Below are positions 9,373 to 18,050 of a DNA stretch of 64,000 nt, in pieces. Made by a program: the position numbers and the translations under genes. Location of the stretch: NCBI GenBank assembly GCA_016791475.1, contig JAEUWI010000011.1, forward strand, positions 93,997 to 157,996. The letters are read 5' to 3'. The notes under the pieces are model-generated. The model saw only the letters and a list, made by a program, of their open reading frames with translations. It had not been told where the DNA came from and ran no database searches. The stretch comes from Candidatus Hydrogenedentota bacterium. Lineage in GTDB: Bacteria > Hydrogenedentota > Hydrogenedentia > Hydrogenedentales > JAEUWI01. Every line of letters begins with the position of its first letter. The stretch's first letter is position 1.

Positions 9373-10202
9373 ACGCTCCACTCTGAAAAATCCCGCCCCG
9401 CCACTTCGCGAAGGCGCGCGATATCGTCTTGAAGCAAGGCCCGGATTTCCTCGCGTTTCTCGTCCGAAAGCAGGGGTTGCAGCCGCTGCTCCGGCTTGCG
9501 CGCCGTCATCCGACTGTACGCCGTCGCAAGCGGGACCGGAACCAGCGGTTTCCAGCGGCTCTTGAAGGGCACCTTGTGCATCACCTTGCCCAGGGCGTTC
9601 CGCTCATACTTGTCCACCGATCGGTTGTGAACCAGCGCCCAGTCTTTACCCACAAAGCCATCCTCCACGCCCAGAAAACGAAACACCTTCTGGATCGTGC
9701 CCACCTTGTCCCGGACCAGCTCCTCCAGAGTCAGGATCTGGATCTGTTCCATGGGAAAAAAATCCAGAAACGCTGAAAGCTGAAAATGGTAACTGCTGGA
9801 AAGTACATAGTCGCTGCCGGGCAACTCGTCCAGGACCGCCTGAAAATCCCGCTGCTCCAGCCCCATCAGGCTCAACTGGGTAAAATGCGACACCACGCGC
9901 TCCACCGGATCGCGTAAGAGATAGAGCAATTTGAGATTCGGGTTCATTGCGTGGATGCGCCCCGGGACCCCGGCGTACTTGTGGCGCTGCGTATAGCCCA
10001 CCGAAGACTCCCCGCGGATGGCCGCACTCTTCGAAAAATGGGATTCATACCAATCGAATCCCTTGTTCCAGCGGCGCTCTTCGATGAAGAAATCCAACTC
10101 TTTCGGGGAGGACATGGAAATATCGGGATGCTCGTCGAGATAGTGATGCAAGCTGCTCGTGCCACTCTTCATCGCCCCAATCATGATGAAATTTGGAAGC
10201 AT
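9369..10202 (-). CDS. PAPS-dependent sulfotransferase
   Basis: The 277-residue product starts MLPNFIMIGAMKSGTSSLHH. The 5'-phosphosulfate-binding loop KSGTSSL (residues 12-18) and the 3'-phosphate-binding motif RDPVERVVSHF (R97, S105) are both intact, which defines the family that transfers sulfate from PAPS to sugars or other acceptors. The size fits a cytoplasmic carbohydrate sulfotransferase. The ATG at 10202 is chosen because the PAPS loop must be close to the N-terminus and AAGG stands 8-11 bases upstream. It is the last gene of the polysaccharide cluster, so the acceptor is probably the surface polysaccharide. The stop codon overlaps the end of the convergent ligase gene. Confidence 0.92.
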   Translation of the reverse strand: MLPNFIMIGAMKSGTSSLHHYLDEHPDISMSSPKELDFFIEERRWNKGFDWYESHFSKSAAIRGESSVGYTQRHKYAGVPGRIHAMNPNLKLLYLLRDPVERVVSHFTQLSLMGLEQRDFQAVLDELPGSDYVLSSSYHFQLSAFLDFFPMEQIQILTLEELVRDKVGTIQKVFRFLGVEDGFVGKDWALVHNRSVDKYERNALGKVMHKVPFKSRWKPLVPVPLATAYSRMTARKPEQRLQPLLSDEKREEIRALLQDDIARLREVAGRDFSEWSV

Positions 10203-10331
10203 GCTTTCAACCTTTCCTACTGTCTGACAACGCGCGCCCGCGCCACGCCGCGGGACCCGCCGGAGTCGCCGCATTCGAGCCCCTCCCGGCCGCTCAAACA
10301 CCCGATGCCAACTCCCGAGCCGACTGCGGAG

Positions 10332-11540
10332 CTATCCGGCAATCGCCTTGGACAACAGCACCTTCGCCGAGGCCAGTCGCTCCAGCCCCTCCGTCTGCAC
10401 CGATTCCGCCCGCGCGCGGTAGGCCTCGGGGGACTCCAACATGCGCGTCACCTCGCGCCTCAACGCGCCAAAGTCACAGTCGTCCACGCTGCCCACGGGC
10501 ACAAGCCCGAAGTGGGCCAGGAAATTATCCACCTTGGACCCCCGTGCAATTCCGACGATGGGAACACCCACGATCGAAGAGAGAATAAGCAGATGCAAAC
10601 GGCTGCTCACCACAACCGACATGCGCTCCGCCACCGCAAGTATCTCGGACGGCTGGTATTCGCCCGTGAGCACCGTAATCTGCTGGCGATGAACCATTCG
10701 TCCGGCCAGCCGCGCCATCAGCGCCGAGTCGGTCAACGGATTCATCGGGATGGCTACGATGTGGGCCCCCGTTGAAAAGGCGAGTTCATCCAGGCAATTC
10801 GCCAGCTCTCGCTCCTTCGTGATCGCCGCCTGGGCCGAAACGCAAAGGCCGATCTTCGAGCGCGCGCTCTGGAGAAGCTCCAGCACGCCCGGCGCCAGGG
10901 GGATCTGGTCCAGCGAATCCGGCTTCAACAGGATGGCCGAGTCCGCGCCCACATGCAATTCGCGGGTCACGCCGCTCCGCACCACTTCCGCCCGGCTCTG
11001 CGTGTCGCGGAGGATAACCAGATCCGCCCGCTGCAGACACTCGGCGATCTTCCGCCGGCTCCGCGCGTCCCGGCGTTTTTCTTCCATGCTGATCGCGTCC
11101 ACGAGGCCCAGACTGATCAGACTCGCGAGCTTCAACACTTTCTGCGAACGCCCCGGTTGCACCCGGTGAAAGGCCGGATTCAATTCGTCATTCATGCCCA
11201 CGCCCCAGAGGATCGTCTTCTTCCCGAGCGATTGGGCCACCTGCATCAGCGCGGGTGTTACGTGGGGATAATCGGAAAGACCGGTCGCCCCGCACCACAC
11301 GAAGCAGTCGTGGGCGTCGATGAGCGCCCGCGTCTCTTCGGGCGATACATCGTTGAAAAAACCCAGGAGTCGGCAGGTCTTTATGCCCAGACGCGCCGCC
11401 GTCCGCTCGGGGTCGTTCGTGCTCGCCGTAAGCTCGGCCCCGGGAAAGACCTCGCGAAAAATCGCCACCGCGCATTCAAGAATGGCTTCATCGCCGACAT
11501 TCTCGCATCCGAACGGGACACCCGCTAGCAGTATACGCAT
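10332..11540 (-). CDS. Polysaccharide pyruvyl transferase family protein
   Basis: The 402-residue protein begins MRILLAGVPFGCENVGDEAI, the typical opening of the polysaccharide pyruvyl transferase family (PF04230, CsaB-like), with the GD..I motif early and SSRLHLLILSSIVGVP plus GSKVDNFL in the C-terminal half. Members add a pyruvate ketal from phosphoenolpyruvate to a sugar of a cell-surface polymer, which makes it acidic and can create a docking site for S-layer-type proteins. The ATG at 11540 is preceded by GAGGGAATAC, a good ribosome site. It lies 129 bases before the sulfotransferase gene and 229 bases after the flippase gene in the same direction. The substrate cannot be read from the sequence. 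Confidence 0.88.
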   Translation of the reverse strand: MRILLAGVPFGCENVGDEAILECAVAIFREVFPGAELTASTNDPERTAARLGIKTCRLLGFFNDVSPEETRALIDAHDCFVWCGATGLSDYPHVTPALMQVAQSLGKKTILWGVGMNDELNPAFHRVQPGRSQKVLKLASLISLGLVDAISMEEKRRDARSRRKIAECLQRADLVILRDTQSRAEVVRSGVTRELHVGADSAILLKPDSLDQIPLAPGVLELLQSARSKIGLCVSAQAAITKERELANCLDELAFSTGAHIVAIPMNPLTDSALMARLAGRMVHRQQITVLTGEYQPSEILAVAERMSVVVSSRLHLLILSSIVGVPIVGIARGSKVDNFLAHFGLVPVGSVDDCDFGALRREVTRMLESPEAYRARAESVQTEGLERLASAKVLLSKAIAG

Positions 11541-11588
11541 GTATTCCCTCTCCAATAGGGGCCTTCTCCCGCCCGGGGCTGCGGGTCG

Positions 11589-11604
11589 AGGGCGGCGCCG
11601 CCCT
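11589..11604. repeat. 16-bp perfect palindrome upstream of the pyruvyl transferase gene
   Basis: AGGGCGGC followed directly by GCCGCCCT forms a perfect palindrome 49 bases upstream of the pyruvyl transferase start, inside the 229-base gap that separates it from the flippase gene. It could be an operator or a terminator stem; no T-tract follows on either strand. The rest of the gap shows no gene. Confidence 0.4.
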
Positions 11605-11757
11605 GGCCAATATTCCGCATGAAATTCACTCCCCAAACAAGAAAAACGATACTTTGGCTGAATGTTGATGTGACGCCCGTTCCGAAAAATCGGCCCCGGA
11701 CCCATAGATGCGTTGGATACCCGGATGTTGGGCGGTTCACTCGCGCGGGTGGAAGGA

Positions 11758-11779
11758 GCGAAAATGGGCTCATTTTCGC
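11758..11779 (-). terminator. Stem-loop over the flippase stop codon
   Basis: A perfect 9-bp stem (GCGAAAATG / CATTTTCGC) with a 4-base loop spans the TGA of the flippase gene. It is well placed to stop or weaken transcription before the pyruvyl transferase gene, but there is no run of T after it, so it may act as an mRNA-stabilising end instead. Confidence 0.4.
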
Positions 11780-13305
11780 CTCATCGAAAACATCCGCTGG
11801 ATGTCCTCCAGATCCCGTTGGCGTGCTGCAAAGACGTATAAACATGTTACATAGGCCACGCTGCCCAATGCAAGGGTTCCAAAGACGCCGATCAACGTGT
11901 CGGTGCCCAGCAGTACGCCGCTCCCCAGATAGACCGGCGCGGCACACAGCGCCGGCACCACACCCGGCCACAGCACCTCGCCAAACCACTCGCCCTTTGT
12001 GATCGAAAGCGTACTGCGCGACAGCGGCCAGATCGTCAGGGGATAGCAGATCGCCGCCGAAATGGCGGTGGCCGCGCAACTCCCGATCGCGCCATAACCC
12101 AGCCACCCCACGAAAACGAATGTCAACACCAGATTGAAAACATTCGCCCCCAGCACCAGCAGGCAGAAATCCCGCGGCTTTCCAATCGCCTCCACAATGG
12201 TGGAAAAGACCACCGAGGGCACCACCACCAGAAAGCCCAGGAAGTTGATCTGAATCAACAGGGGCGCAAGCCAGAGCTCGTCTTCGATGTAGAACTTGAT
12301 CAGCGGATAGGCCAGCAAGGCCAGTGGAAGCCCCGGCAGCAGGAAGGCCCACAGCGCCACCCGGTTGCCCCGGAGAAAGGCGGAGCGGAGCCGCTCGTTT
12401 TCACGACCCGCGTGCATCGCGATCAGGGACGGATTGATCGTTCGCTTGGCCATATTGAGCGTGTACCACAGGTGCTGGAAGGGCAACGACGCGATGTTGT
12501 AGCACGCGATGTCCCACGCGGTGGAGAAGGCGTTCAGCACGATCGGATCCAGCGCGTTGCGGATCGTAAGCCCCAGGACCATGAGGAACTGCCAGCCCCC
12601 GAAGCTGATGATATCCCGAGAGATGGACCAGTCAATCGCGGACCGCCGGAATCGGAGCGACTTCACCAGCGACATGGATATCGGTGTAGCCACAGCCAGC
12701 AGCAGAAACTCCCCCGCCACCGTGGCCGCCGTCACCCACAGCACCCGCGTGCTGATCCCGAAAATAAGCCCGAACAGCAGCGCGATACGGAAAAGCGTTG
12801 CGCCGATGTTAATCACGTTCTGAAGAATGAACCGCTGCCGGACGAAAAAGCCCACGCCGAAAGGGGCCGCGGGCAGGCGCAGCGCCGCCGTGAACATCAG
12901 CGCGGCCAGCATCACCTGCGCATCCCACACCCGGTCGGGTGGAATATTCAGAAAGTGCTCGATCTTCCACGCGAAGAGCCAGCCCCCCGCCAGAAAGACC
13001 AGACCCGCGCCCAGCAGGATCGGAAACATGGTCGAACAGATCCGGGTCACCCCCTCGTCATCGCCCTTCGCATAGGCCTCGGTGATATAGCGCCCTATCC
13101 CCCCGGTCAGCACCACCGTGGTCAGCGGCGTGAAGGCCATCACCGCGTAGAGCACCGGCAAAATGGCGTACTCTTCCTTCGATATCTCCAGAATCAAATG
13201 GCGCTGCAACCAGAACAGCACCGTGATGCTCAGGACCTGGGCAACGGCGGATCCCACGAAATTGATGGCGACCACCTTCTTGCTGATGGCTATTCGCTCG
13301 CTCAT
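11770..13305 (-). CDS. Wzx-type polysaccharide flippase (MOP superfamily)
   Basis: The 511-residue protein is hydrophobic throughout, with about 12-14 predicted membrane segments starting at VVAINFVGSAVAQVLSITVL and a short basic C-terminus (QRMFSMRRK). The N-terminal segment TGGIGRYITEAYAKGDDEG and the overall layout fit polysaccharide biosynthesis exporters (PF01943/PF13440 type), which flip lipid-linked oligosaccharides across the inner membrane. It follows the phosphodiesterase gene by 67 bases on the same strand and partners logically with the Wzy-type polymerase at 7960-9372. No other flippase is present in the window. Confidence 0.88.
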   Translation of the reverse strand: MSERIAISKKVVAINFVGSAVAQVLSITVLFWLQRHLILEISKEEYAILPVLYAVMAFTPLTTVVLTGGIGRYITEAYAKGDDEGVTRICSTMFPILLGAGLVFLAGGWLFAWKIEHFLNIPPDRVWDAQVMLAALMFTAALRLPAAPFGVGFFVRQRFILQNVINIGATLFRIALLFGLIFGISTRVLWVTAATVAGEFLLLAVATPISMSLVKSLRFRRSAIDWSISRDIISFGGWQFLMVLGLTIRNALDPIVLNAFSTAWDIACYNIASLPFQHLWYTLNMAKRTINPSLIAMHAGRENERLRSAFLRGNRVALWAFLLPGLPLALLAYPLIKFYIEDELWLAPLLIQINFLGFLVVVPSVVFSTIVEAIGKPRDFCLLVLGANVFNLVLTFVFVGWLGYGAIGSCAATAISAAICYPLTIWPLSRSTLSITKGEWFGEVLWPGVVPALCAAPVYLGSGVLLGTDTLIGVFGTLALGSVAYVTCLYVFAARQRDLEDIQRMFSMRRK

Positions 13306-13372
13306 GGCGGGAGCGCCTTCGATGTCCGGACACGACGACCCGCCGCCCGGGCGCGCGCATCGCCCGACTCCT

Positions 13373-14545
13373 TCAATGCGAAGCCTCCACGGACGCCGGC
13401 GAGGTCGCGTCGTCGCGCATCAGCGCATAGAGATCCTCCAGGCCGCGGGGCACCTGCTTCAGCGGAACGCTCGACATGAACGATGCGGTCGAATCCTTAT
13501 CGTGGGGGGCAAATCCGTGCATCCCCGCCAGCGGCTTCACGCCCATGTGGCTCGGACAGATCAGCACGCCCGGGTCCACCAGAAAGAAAAGCTCGCCATA
13601 GGTCTGGCCCGGAAAGTCGCAGCCGTAAGACGCGAGCTCTTCGTCCGTCATAATGTGGCCCCTGGGCTCTTCACGCAGGGCCGCTTCGATCTTTTCGCGA
13701 ACGCCCGGCTTGAGGAACCAGAAGCGGCCCATCGTGCTGTCGTAAGCAGCGGCATAGTCTTCGCCAAAGGTCAGCCCCAGCTTTTCGATGCGGCCCATAA
13801 CATCGCAGACTTCCTTGATGTCGGTCATGCCGTGATCGGAGAAGAGAAACAGGCTCACCTCGCCGTAGTGCGCCACCGCCTTCTCGTACAGCCCGCGGAT
13901 CTCCCGCTCGTACCACGCGATGTGCCGCGTGCACTCCTGCGACTGCGTGCCGTATTGATGAAGTATGGCGTCCAGCCGACCCAGAAAAAGATACACGAAG
14001 CGTACGCTTTCGGATTCGATCGCGCGCGACACTTCCGCCATACTCTCCGGCTCGTTATACCCCTCCGGACGGCAGTAGGGAATCTGCCGCTCCTTCAAGA
14101 AATCGAAGATCGTGGCCTGGCCCCCGTTGATACCGCCCGGCTCGAAAATATTCGCCTGCTCCGTGTAGTTGAAGAGATGCAGCTTCTTGAAGGGCATGTT
14201 GTAAAGCTGAAAATAGCCCGTGAAGCCATGTACCCGCTTCATGATCTGGCTCAGCTTTCCCCGCACCCGCCCGCGCTGCATGATCGACTTGGGGAGCAGG
14301 CTGAAATACCGATAATTCTTAAAGGGCGAGTTCTTCGGGTCGTAGGCAAAGAACGCAAAGTGCCCGTGCTCCCGCGGGAGCTTGCCCGTGAGAATCGTAG
14401 GATCGCACGTGGAACTGTAGCCGAAGATCGTGTTCAACGGCGCCTTCACCGCAAGGATATCGTCTAGAAAGGGATGGCGCTGAAGCACTTCCCACCCCAG
14501 CGCATCAATAAAGACGCACAGGGTCAGTTTTTTTTGATCATTCAT
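13373..14545 (-). CDS. Type I phosphodiesterase / nucleotide pyrophosphatase-like protein
   Basis: The 390-residue protein belongs to the alkaline phosphatase superfamily. It shows VFIDALGW (first metal Asp) near the N-terminus, a nucleophile region SSTCDPTILTGKLPREHGHF, GRLDAILHQYG (Asp and His three residues apart), SDHGMTD and a late GMHGFAPHDKDS. All metal-binding positions of the family are therefore present. No signal peptide is visible, so it should be cytoplasmic, which is unusual for an enzyme class that is often exported. It sits inside the polysaccharide cluster, between the flippase and the glycosyltransferases, so it may act on nucleotide sugars or a phosphorylated glycan intermediate (inference). 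The ATG at 14545 has GGAG 9-12 bases upstream and is preferred over a TTG at 14557. Confidence 0.85.
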   Translation of the reverse strand: MNDQKKLTLCVFIDALGWEVLQRHPFLDDILAVKAPLNTIFGYSSTCDPTILTGKLPREHGHFAFFAYDPKNSPFKNYRYFSLLPKSIMQRGRVRGKLSQIMKRVHGFTGYFQLYNMPFKKLHLFNYTEQANIFEPGGINGGQATIFDFLKERQIPYCRPEGYNEPESMAEVSRAIESESVRFVYLFLGRLDAILHQYGTQSQECTRHIAWYEREIRGLYEKAVAHYGEVSLFLFSDHGMTDIKEVCDVMGRIEKLGLTFGEDYAAAYDSTMGRFWFLKPGVREKIEAALREEPRGHIMTDEELASYGCDFPGQTYGELFFLVDPGVLICPSHMGVKPLAGMHGFAPHDKDSTASFMSSVPLKQVPRGLEDLYALMRDDATSPASVEASH

Positions 14546-14571
14546 GCCAATCTCCAAGTGCTACGCGGTCT

Positions 14572-14658
14572 CTATGGGTCTTATGGGTCTTATGGGTCTT
14601 ATGGGTCTTATGGGTCGTATGGGTCGTATGGGTCGTATGGGTCGTATGGGTCGTATGG
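14572..14658. repeat. 9-bp tandem repeat array (about ten units)
   Basis: Ten near-perfect 9-bp units lie in tandem upstream of the phosphodiesterase gene. Read on the minus strand they are one degenerate CCATAC end unit, four copies of GACCCATAC, four copies of GACCCATAA and one GACCCATAG. The last unit ends 27 bases before the start codon. The same units in the same order occur as about three copies at 59095-59116 before an unrelated gene. The clean block structure (four of one type, four of the other) suggests slippage or unequal exchange. Confidence 0.95.
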
Positions 14659-14678
14659 TTTCTTGATTGTACTCCACG

Positions 14679-14720
14679 GCCTGAAGCCTGAAGCCTACAG
14701 CCCAATGCCTGCAGCCTGCA
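14679..14720. repeat. 7-bp tandem repeat array overlapping the end of a glycosyltransferase gene
   Basis: Six units of 7 bases follow each other without gaps: GCCTGAA, GCCTGAA, GCCTACA, GCCCAAT, GCCTGCA, GCCTGCA. The stop codon of the glycosyltransferase gene (14695-14697) and its last eight codons are inside the array, so the array supplies the end of the protein. Confidence 0.85.
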
Positions 14721-15897
14721 TCAAGTGCCCTTCGAGCGCATCCACATAGCCCCCGAAGGAAAAGTCTGCTCTCACCCGCGCGGCGCCGCCCGACCCGAGA
14801 CGCGCGGCCAGCGCATCATCGGTCAGCAGGCGTTCCAGCGAGGTCGCATAGTGCGCCACATCCTGCTCCGGCGACAGCAGGCCCGTTTCCTCGTGACCGA
14901 GCCAGTCCGGTATCCCGCCCACGGCGAAGGCGGCCACGGGCCGGCCATGGCGCATCGCCTCCAGCCCCACCAGCCCGAAGGGCTCCGGCCAGGCCGACGG
15001 CACCGCCACCAGCCGGGCGCGCTGATAGTAGGGGGCCACCGCATCGTTGGGAACCCAGCCCGCGAAGCTGACCCGATCACCCAGACCCAGCGACTGCGCC
15101 TGACCCTTCAGATCATCCTGCGACTTGCCCGTGCCCACTACCGTCAGGTGAAACGGGCAACGGAGACGGTGCAGCGCGTCCAGCATCAGGTCCACGCCCT
15201 TTCCCCGAATCAGTGAGCCGACATACAGGATCTCCGGGGCTTCGGGCACCGGCGTCACCTCAGGGTCGCCTTGATTCAGCACCGGATGGCACAAGTGCAT
15301 GCGTTCGGCGGGGTAACCACCCGCCAGGAGCCGCTCACGGATGAACGTGCTGTTCGCCAGCACCGCGTCAAAGCCGTGGTAGCGCGCCATCTGACGAATC
15401 TTCGCCTGGATATTCACCAGCTTCACCGGAATTGGTCCGCTGCTGGATTTCTCCAGAAAGGCGAGGGCCGTGTAGCAGCGCCAGCCCGCGGTATGCGTGC
15501 ACGTCTTGCGGTTGTGCCGGGTGTAGCCGAGACCCGTGGGGCACCACAAATCGTGATCATGCACCAGCACCACCTTGCGATAGTCCGTAGCCTGCTCCAC
15601 ACCCTCGGGAAGCCGCGCCAGCTTATGCACAAACAACACATCGGGTTTGACCGTGTCCACAATCGCCCGAAAGGTCATGCCCCGGTCCCCTTCGGGTGGC
15701 CACCCAAACTCCGTGCAGCGCGTCACACTTGAAAACGCTTCCGAGAATGAATCCGCATCGGGGCGCGCGTGGCCATAGGCCAGATGGCATTCATGGCCGC
15801 GGCGGACCAACTCCTTCACCGTATGGGCAATCACCTGCTCCACACCGCCAAAGTGCCCGCAGAGATTATTTGCGAAAAGAATTTTCACGGATCGCAT
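14695..15897 (-). CDS. GT4 family glycosyltransferase
   Basis: The 400-residue protein has the two-domain GT-B layout of family GT4. The N-terminal half opens KILFANNLCGHFGGVEQVI (glycine-rich acceptor loop) and the C-terminal half has ILYVGSLIRGKGVDLML and the retaining-transferase motif EPFGLVGLEAMRHGRPV (two Glu seven residues apart). It probably transfers a sugar from a nucleotide donor to the growing polysaccharide repeat unit on the cytoplasmic face. The ATG overlaps the end of the upstream GT4 gene by 32 bases, which supports co-translation; a GTG three codons later is also possible. The last eight residues (MQAAGIGL) are encoded by a 7-bp repeat array. Confidence 0.9.
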   Translation of the reverse strand: MRSVKILFANNLCGHFGGVEQVIAHTVKELVRRGHECHLAYGHARPDADSFSEAFSSVTRCTEFGWPPEGDRGMTFRAIVDTVKPDVLFVHKLARLPEGVEQATDYRKVVLVHDHDLWCPTGLGYTRHNRKTCTHTAGWRCYTALAFLEKSSSGPIPVKLVNIQAKIRQMARYHGFDAVLANSTFIRERLLAGGYPAERMHLCHPVLNQGDPEVTPVPEAPEILYVGSLIRGKGVDLMLDALHRLRCPFHLTVVGTGKSQDDLKGQAQSLGLGDRVSFAGWVPNDAVAPYYQRARLVAVPSAWPEPFGLVGLEAMRHGRPVAAFAVGGIPDWLGHEETGLLSPEQDVAHYATSLERLLTDDALAARLGSGGAARVRADFSFGGYVDALEGHLMQAAGIGL

Positions 15898-17110
15898 CCT
15901 CGTACACGCCGATCAGCCGCTCCGCGATGACGTCCCAGTCGTAGCGCTCTCGCGCCTTCCGCCTGCCCATTTCCGCAAGTGAACGGGCCCGCTCGGGGTG
16001 GGCGGCAACCCCCTCGAAGGCCTCCAGAAAGCTCGACGCGTCCGCCGGATCGAAGAGCAGGCCGTCCGTGCCCTCTTCCACGAAATGGGGTATCCCCCCG
16101 ATGCGCGACGCGATGACGGGCAGTCCCGCCGACCACGCCTCCAGCACCACGATACCGAAAGGCTCGTGAATCGATGGCAACAGGAATAGATCCGCCGCGT
16201 GATAGGCCGCGGTCAAGTCGGAGCTGTCCGACGCGATACCGGGTACGACCGTGAGGTGATCGCGCACGCCCAGGTCCTCCGCCGTCTTCACAACCTTATC
16301 GTGGTAGTCCGTATTGGTCACGTTGCCGACGAGTACCACGTGGGTCTTTGGCTCCCGCTTCAACAGTTCCGGCAGCATCTTCACCGGCAGCATCTGGTTC
16401 TTCTGCGAGTCGATTCGCGCGAGGGTCAGCACCACATAGGCGTCTTCGGGAATGCCCCGGGCGCGGCGAAATCCGGGGCCGTCGCCTTCGGAAAAACGCC
16501 GCGTGTCCGCGCCATTGGGAAGGTAGACGACATTCTTGTCGGGCATCTTCTCCTTCGCCTTCACGCTCTCCGGAAAACCCACGCACAAAATGGCGCTCGC
16601 GTCCGCCAGGACCCTGCGCGCGCCCACCCACATGCCAAGCGCCTTACCATAGTCAAAGGCGCCCTTCGTGGGCGCGGCCATGGAGGCCATCTCCGCACTG
16701 GGTATGTCAAAGGCGCCGCCGTGGAGCGATATCACATAGGGAATACGGCGTTGAAGGGCCACCTTCCGACCGATCCCGCCGAGCCGGTTTCCCGTATGAA
16801 GATGGATCAGGTCGAGTTCCGGCTCCCGCTTCAGGGCCCGCATCATGGGAAAGGAAAAGGGACTGCCCCCCTTCTTGTCCAATATCTCGCGTGCGCCGGG
16901 CTTCAGCCCCAGAAAGGGATAGAACGATGGAAAGCGCCGGATCCGAAGTCCCTTCAGATACTCCTCCGTGCTCCCCGCCGAGGCAATGGTGCAAAAGACC
17001 TCGGATGGATGGCCCTTGGCCACCAGCCGTTGGGTCGTCTCAAAGATTACGGTCTCCGTGCCGCCCCAGTCGTCGCGCACGACCCGCTTCGCAAGCTGTA
17101 TCGTTCGCAT
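15866..17110 (-). CDS. GT4 family glycosyltransferase
   Basis: The 414-residue protein starts MRTIQLAKRVVRDDWGGTET. It has the GT-B features of family GT4: a glycine-rich loop (DDWGGTETVIFE), a donor-binding core (VVLTLARIDSQKNQ) and EPFGIVVLEAWSAGLPV with the paired glutamates. The ATG at 17110 is chosen because the gene then begins 5 bases after the stop of the GT2 gene and the N-terminus matches the family; the open frame extends further upstream but that part overlaps the GT2 gene. The two GT4 genes overlap and probably add different sugars of the same repeat unit. Donor and linkage cannot be read from the sequence. Confidence 0.9.
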   Translation of the reverse strand: MRTIQLAKRVVRDDWGGTETVIFETTQRLVAKGHPSEVFCTIASAGSTEEYLKGLRIRRFPSFYPFLGLKPGAREILDKKGGSPFSFPMMRALKREPELDLIHLHTGNRLGGIGRKVALQRRIPYVISLHGGAFDIPSAEMASMAAPTKGAFDYGKALGMWVGARRVLADASAILCVGFPESVKAKEKMPDKNVVYLPNGADTRRFSEGDGPGFRRARGIPEDAYVVLTLARIDSQKNQMLPVKMLPELLKREPKTHVVLVGNVTNTDYHDKVVKTAEDLGVRDHLTVVPGIASDSSDLTAAYHAADLFLLPSIHEPFGIVVLEAWSAGLPVIASRIGGIPHFVEEGTDGLLFDPADASSFLEAFEGVAAHPERARSLAEMGRRKARERYDWDVIAERLIGVYEDAIRENSFRK

Positions 17111-17114
17111 GGGC

Positions 17115-18002
17115 TCAGTTCCTGAAGAACTCTTGGGGGAAGCCCTGGTTCTTCGCGGCGGCGCTGCGGCCGCTGAAGTGGGCATAGTTGAACACGGCCC
17201 GGTAGGCCAGGTTGAAGGGAATCGTGTCCGGACGACCGTGGCGAAGCGCGTAAAGCACATCGCGCACCATATGGCGCGCGCAGGCAATGCCCTCACGCGC
17301 CAGCGACGGCCTCTCGCCGAGCACCTGGAAATAAACCATGCCGTGGCCCCGCTCGCGCTTGTACAGCGTCTTCAGCGTGTAATTGTGCGAGTGCTCCACC
17401 ACCGATTCCACCGCAATCGCGAAACGCGCCCCAGCCGCCTTGCAGCCCACCGCCCAAACAAAATCCTCGCCCCAGCCCTCCTCGGGGAACTTGTGCGCTT
17501 CCCAAAGCGACCGATTGAATGCGCAGGCCGCCGCCGAAAAGAAACTGTGACCCGTCTTACCCATGTTTGCGGGGCCGTAGACCCGATCCAGATCGTAGCG
17601 CACCACGAAGTGGGCGTCGGGCCGCGCCACCTGCCGGCTCGTCACGCCATCCGCCTCGCCCCGATAGAGCGGCGCCAGCAGACGTTCCAGCCAGAAGGCG
17701 TCCTGGGGAATGCAATCCGCGTTCAGCAGCACGATGACCCGCTCCGGCGCGGCGGCGATCATCGTATTCAACACCCGGCCGGGAATATACGACGACGGCG
17801 CGATCTCCGTCACCCGTTCGGGGTGGGGATTGTATTTCTTCACGGCTTCCAGCGTGCCGTCCGTCGATCCAGAGTCCACGTTGTACAGAACAAAGTTCTG
17901 CACGCTCTGGGTCTGCAGCGCTTCCAGCGTCCGCTCCGCGTAGGGCTGCTCGTTTTTCGAGCGCATGATAATCGCGACCGGCTCGCCGGGGTCCGGAGCC
18001 AT
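17115..18002 (-). CDS. GT2 family glycosyltransferase
   Basis: The protein (295 residues from ATG; 302 if a TTG at 18023 is used) has the GT-A fold signature of family GT2: AIIMRSKNE at the start, DSGSTDGTLEA for nucleotide binding and LNADC as the metal-binding motif, followed by the acceptor region EEGWGEDFVWAVGCKAAG with the ED pair expected for the catalytic base. It is an inverting transferase likely to act in repeat-unit assembly. Neither start has a strong ribosome site; AAGG stands 10 bases before the TTG. The gene lies between the nucleotidyltransferase-fold gene and the two GT4 genes, all on the same strand with short gaps. Confidence 0.88.
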   Translation of the reverse strand: MAPDPGEPVAIIMRSKNEQPYAERTLEALQTQSVQNFVLYNVDSGSTDGTLEAVKKYNPHPERVTEIAPSSYIPGRVLNTMIAAAPERVIVLLNADCIPQDAFWLERLLAPLYRGEADGVTSRQVARPDAHFVVRYDLDRVYGPANMGKTGHSFFSAAACAFNRSLWEAHKFPEEGWGEDFVWAVGCKAAGARFAIAVESVVEHSHNYTLKTLYKRERGHGMVYFQVLGERPSLAREGIACARHMVRDVLYALRHGRPDTIPFNLAYRAVFNYAHFSGRSAAAKNQGFPQEFFRN

Positions 18003-18050
18003 CGAAACTGAGGTTGTATCCAAGGTGATCGGGCCTTCTTCTTCCGGCGC

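Noticed and set aside
14572..14658. CRISPR array
   Set aside because: Units are 9 bp, directly adjacent, without spacers, and no cas gene is in the window.
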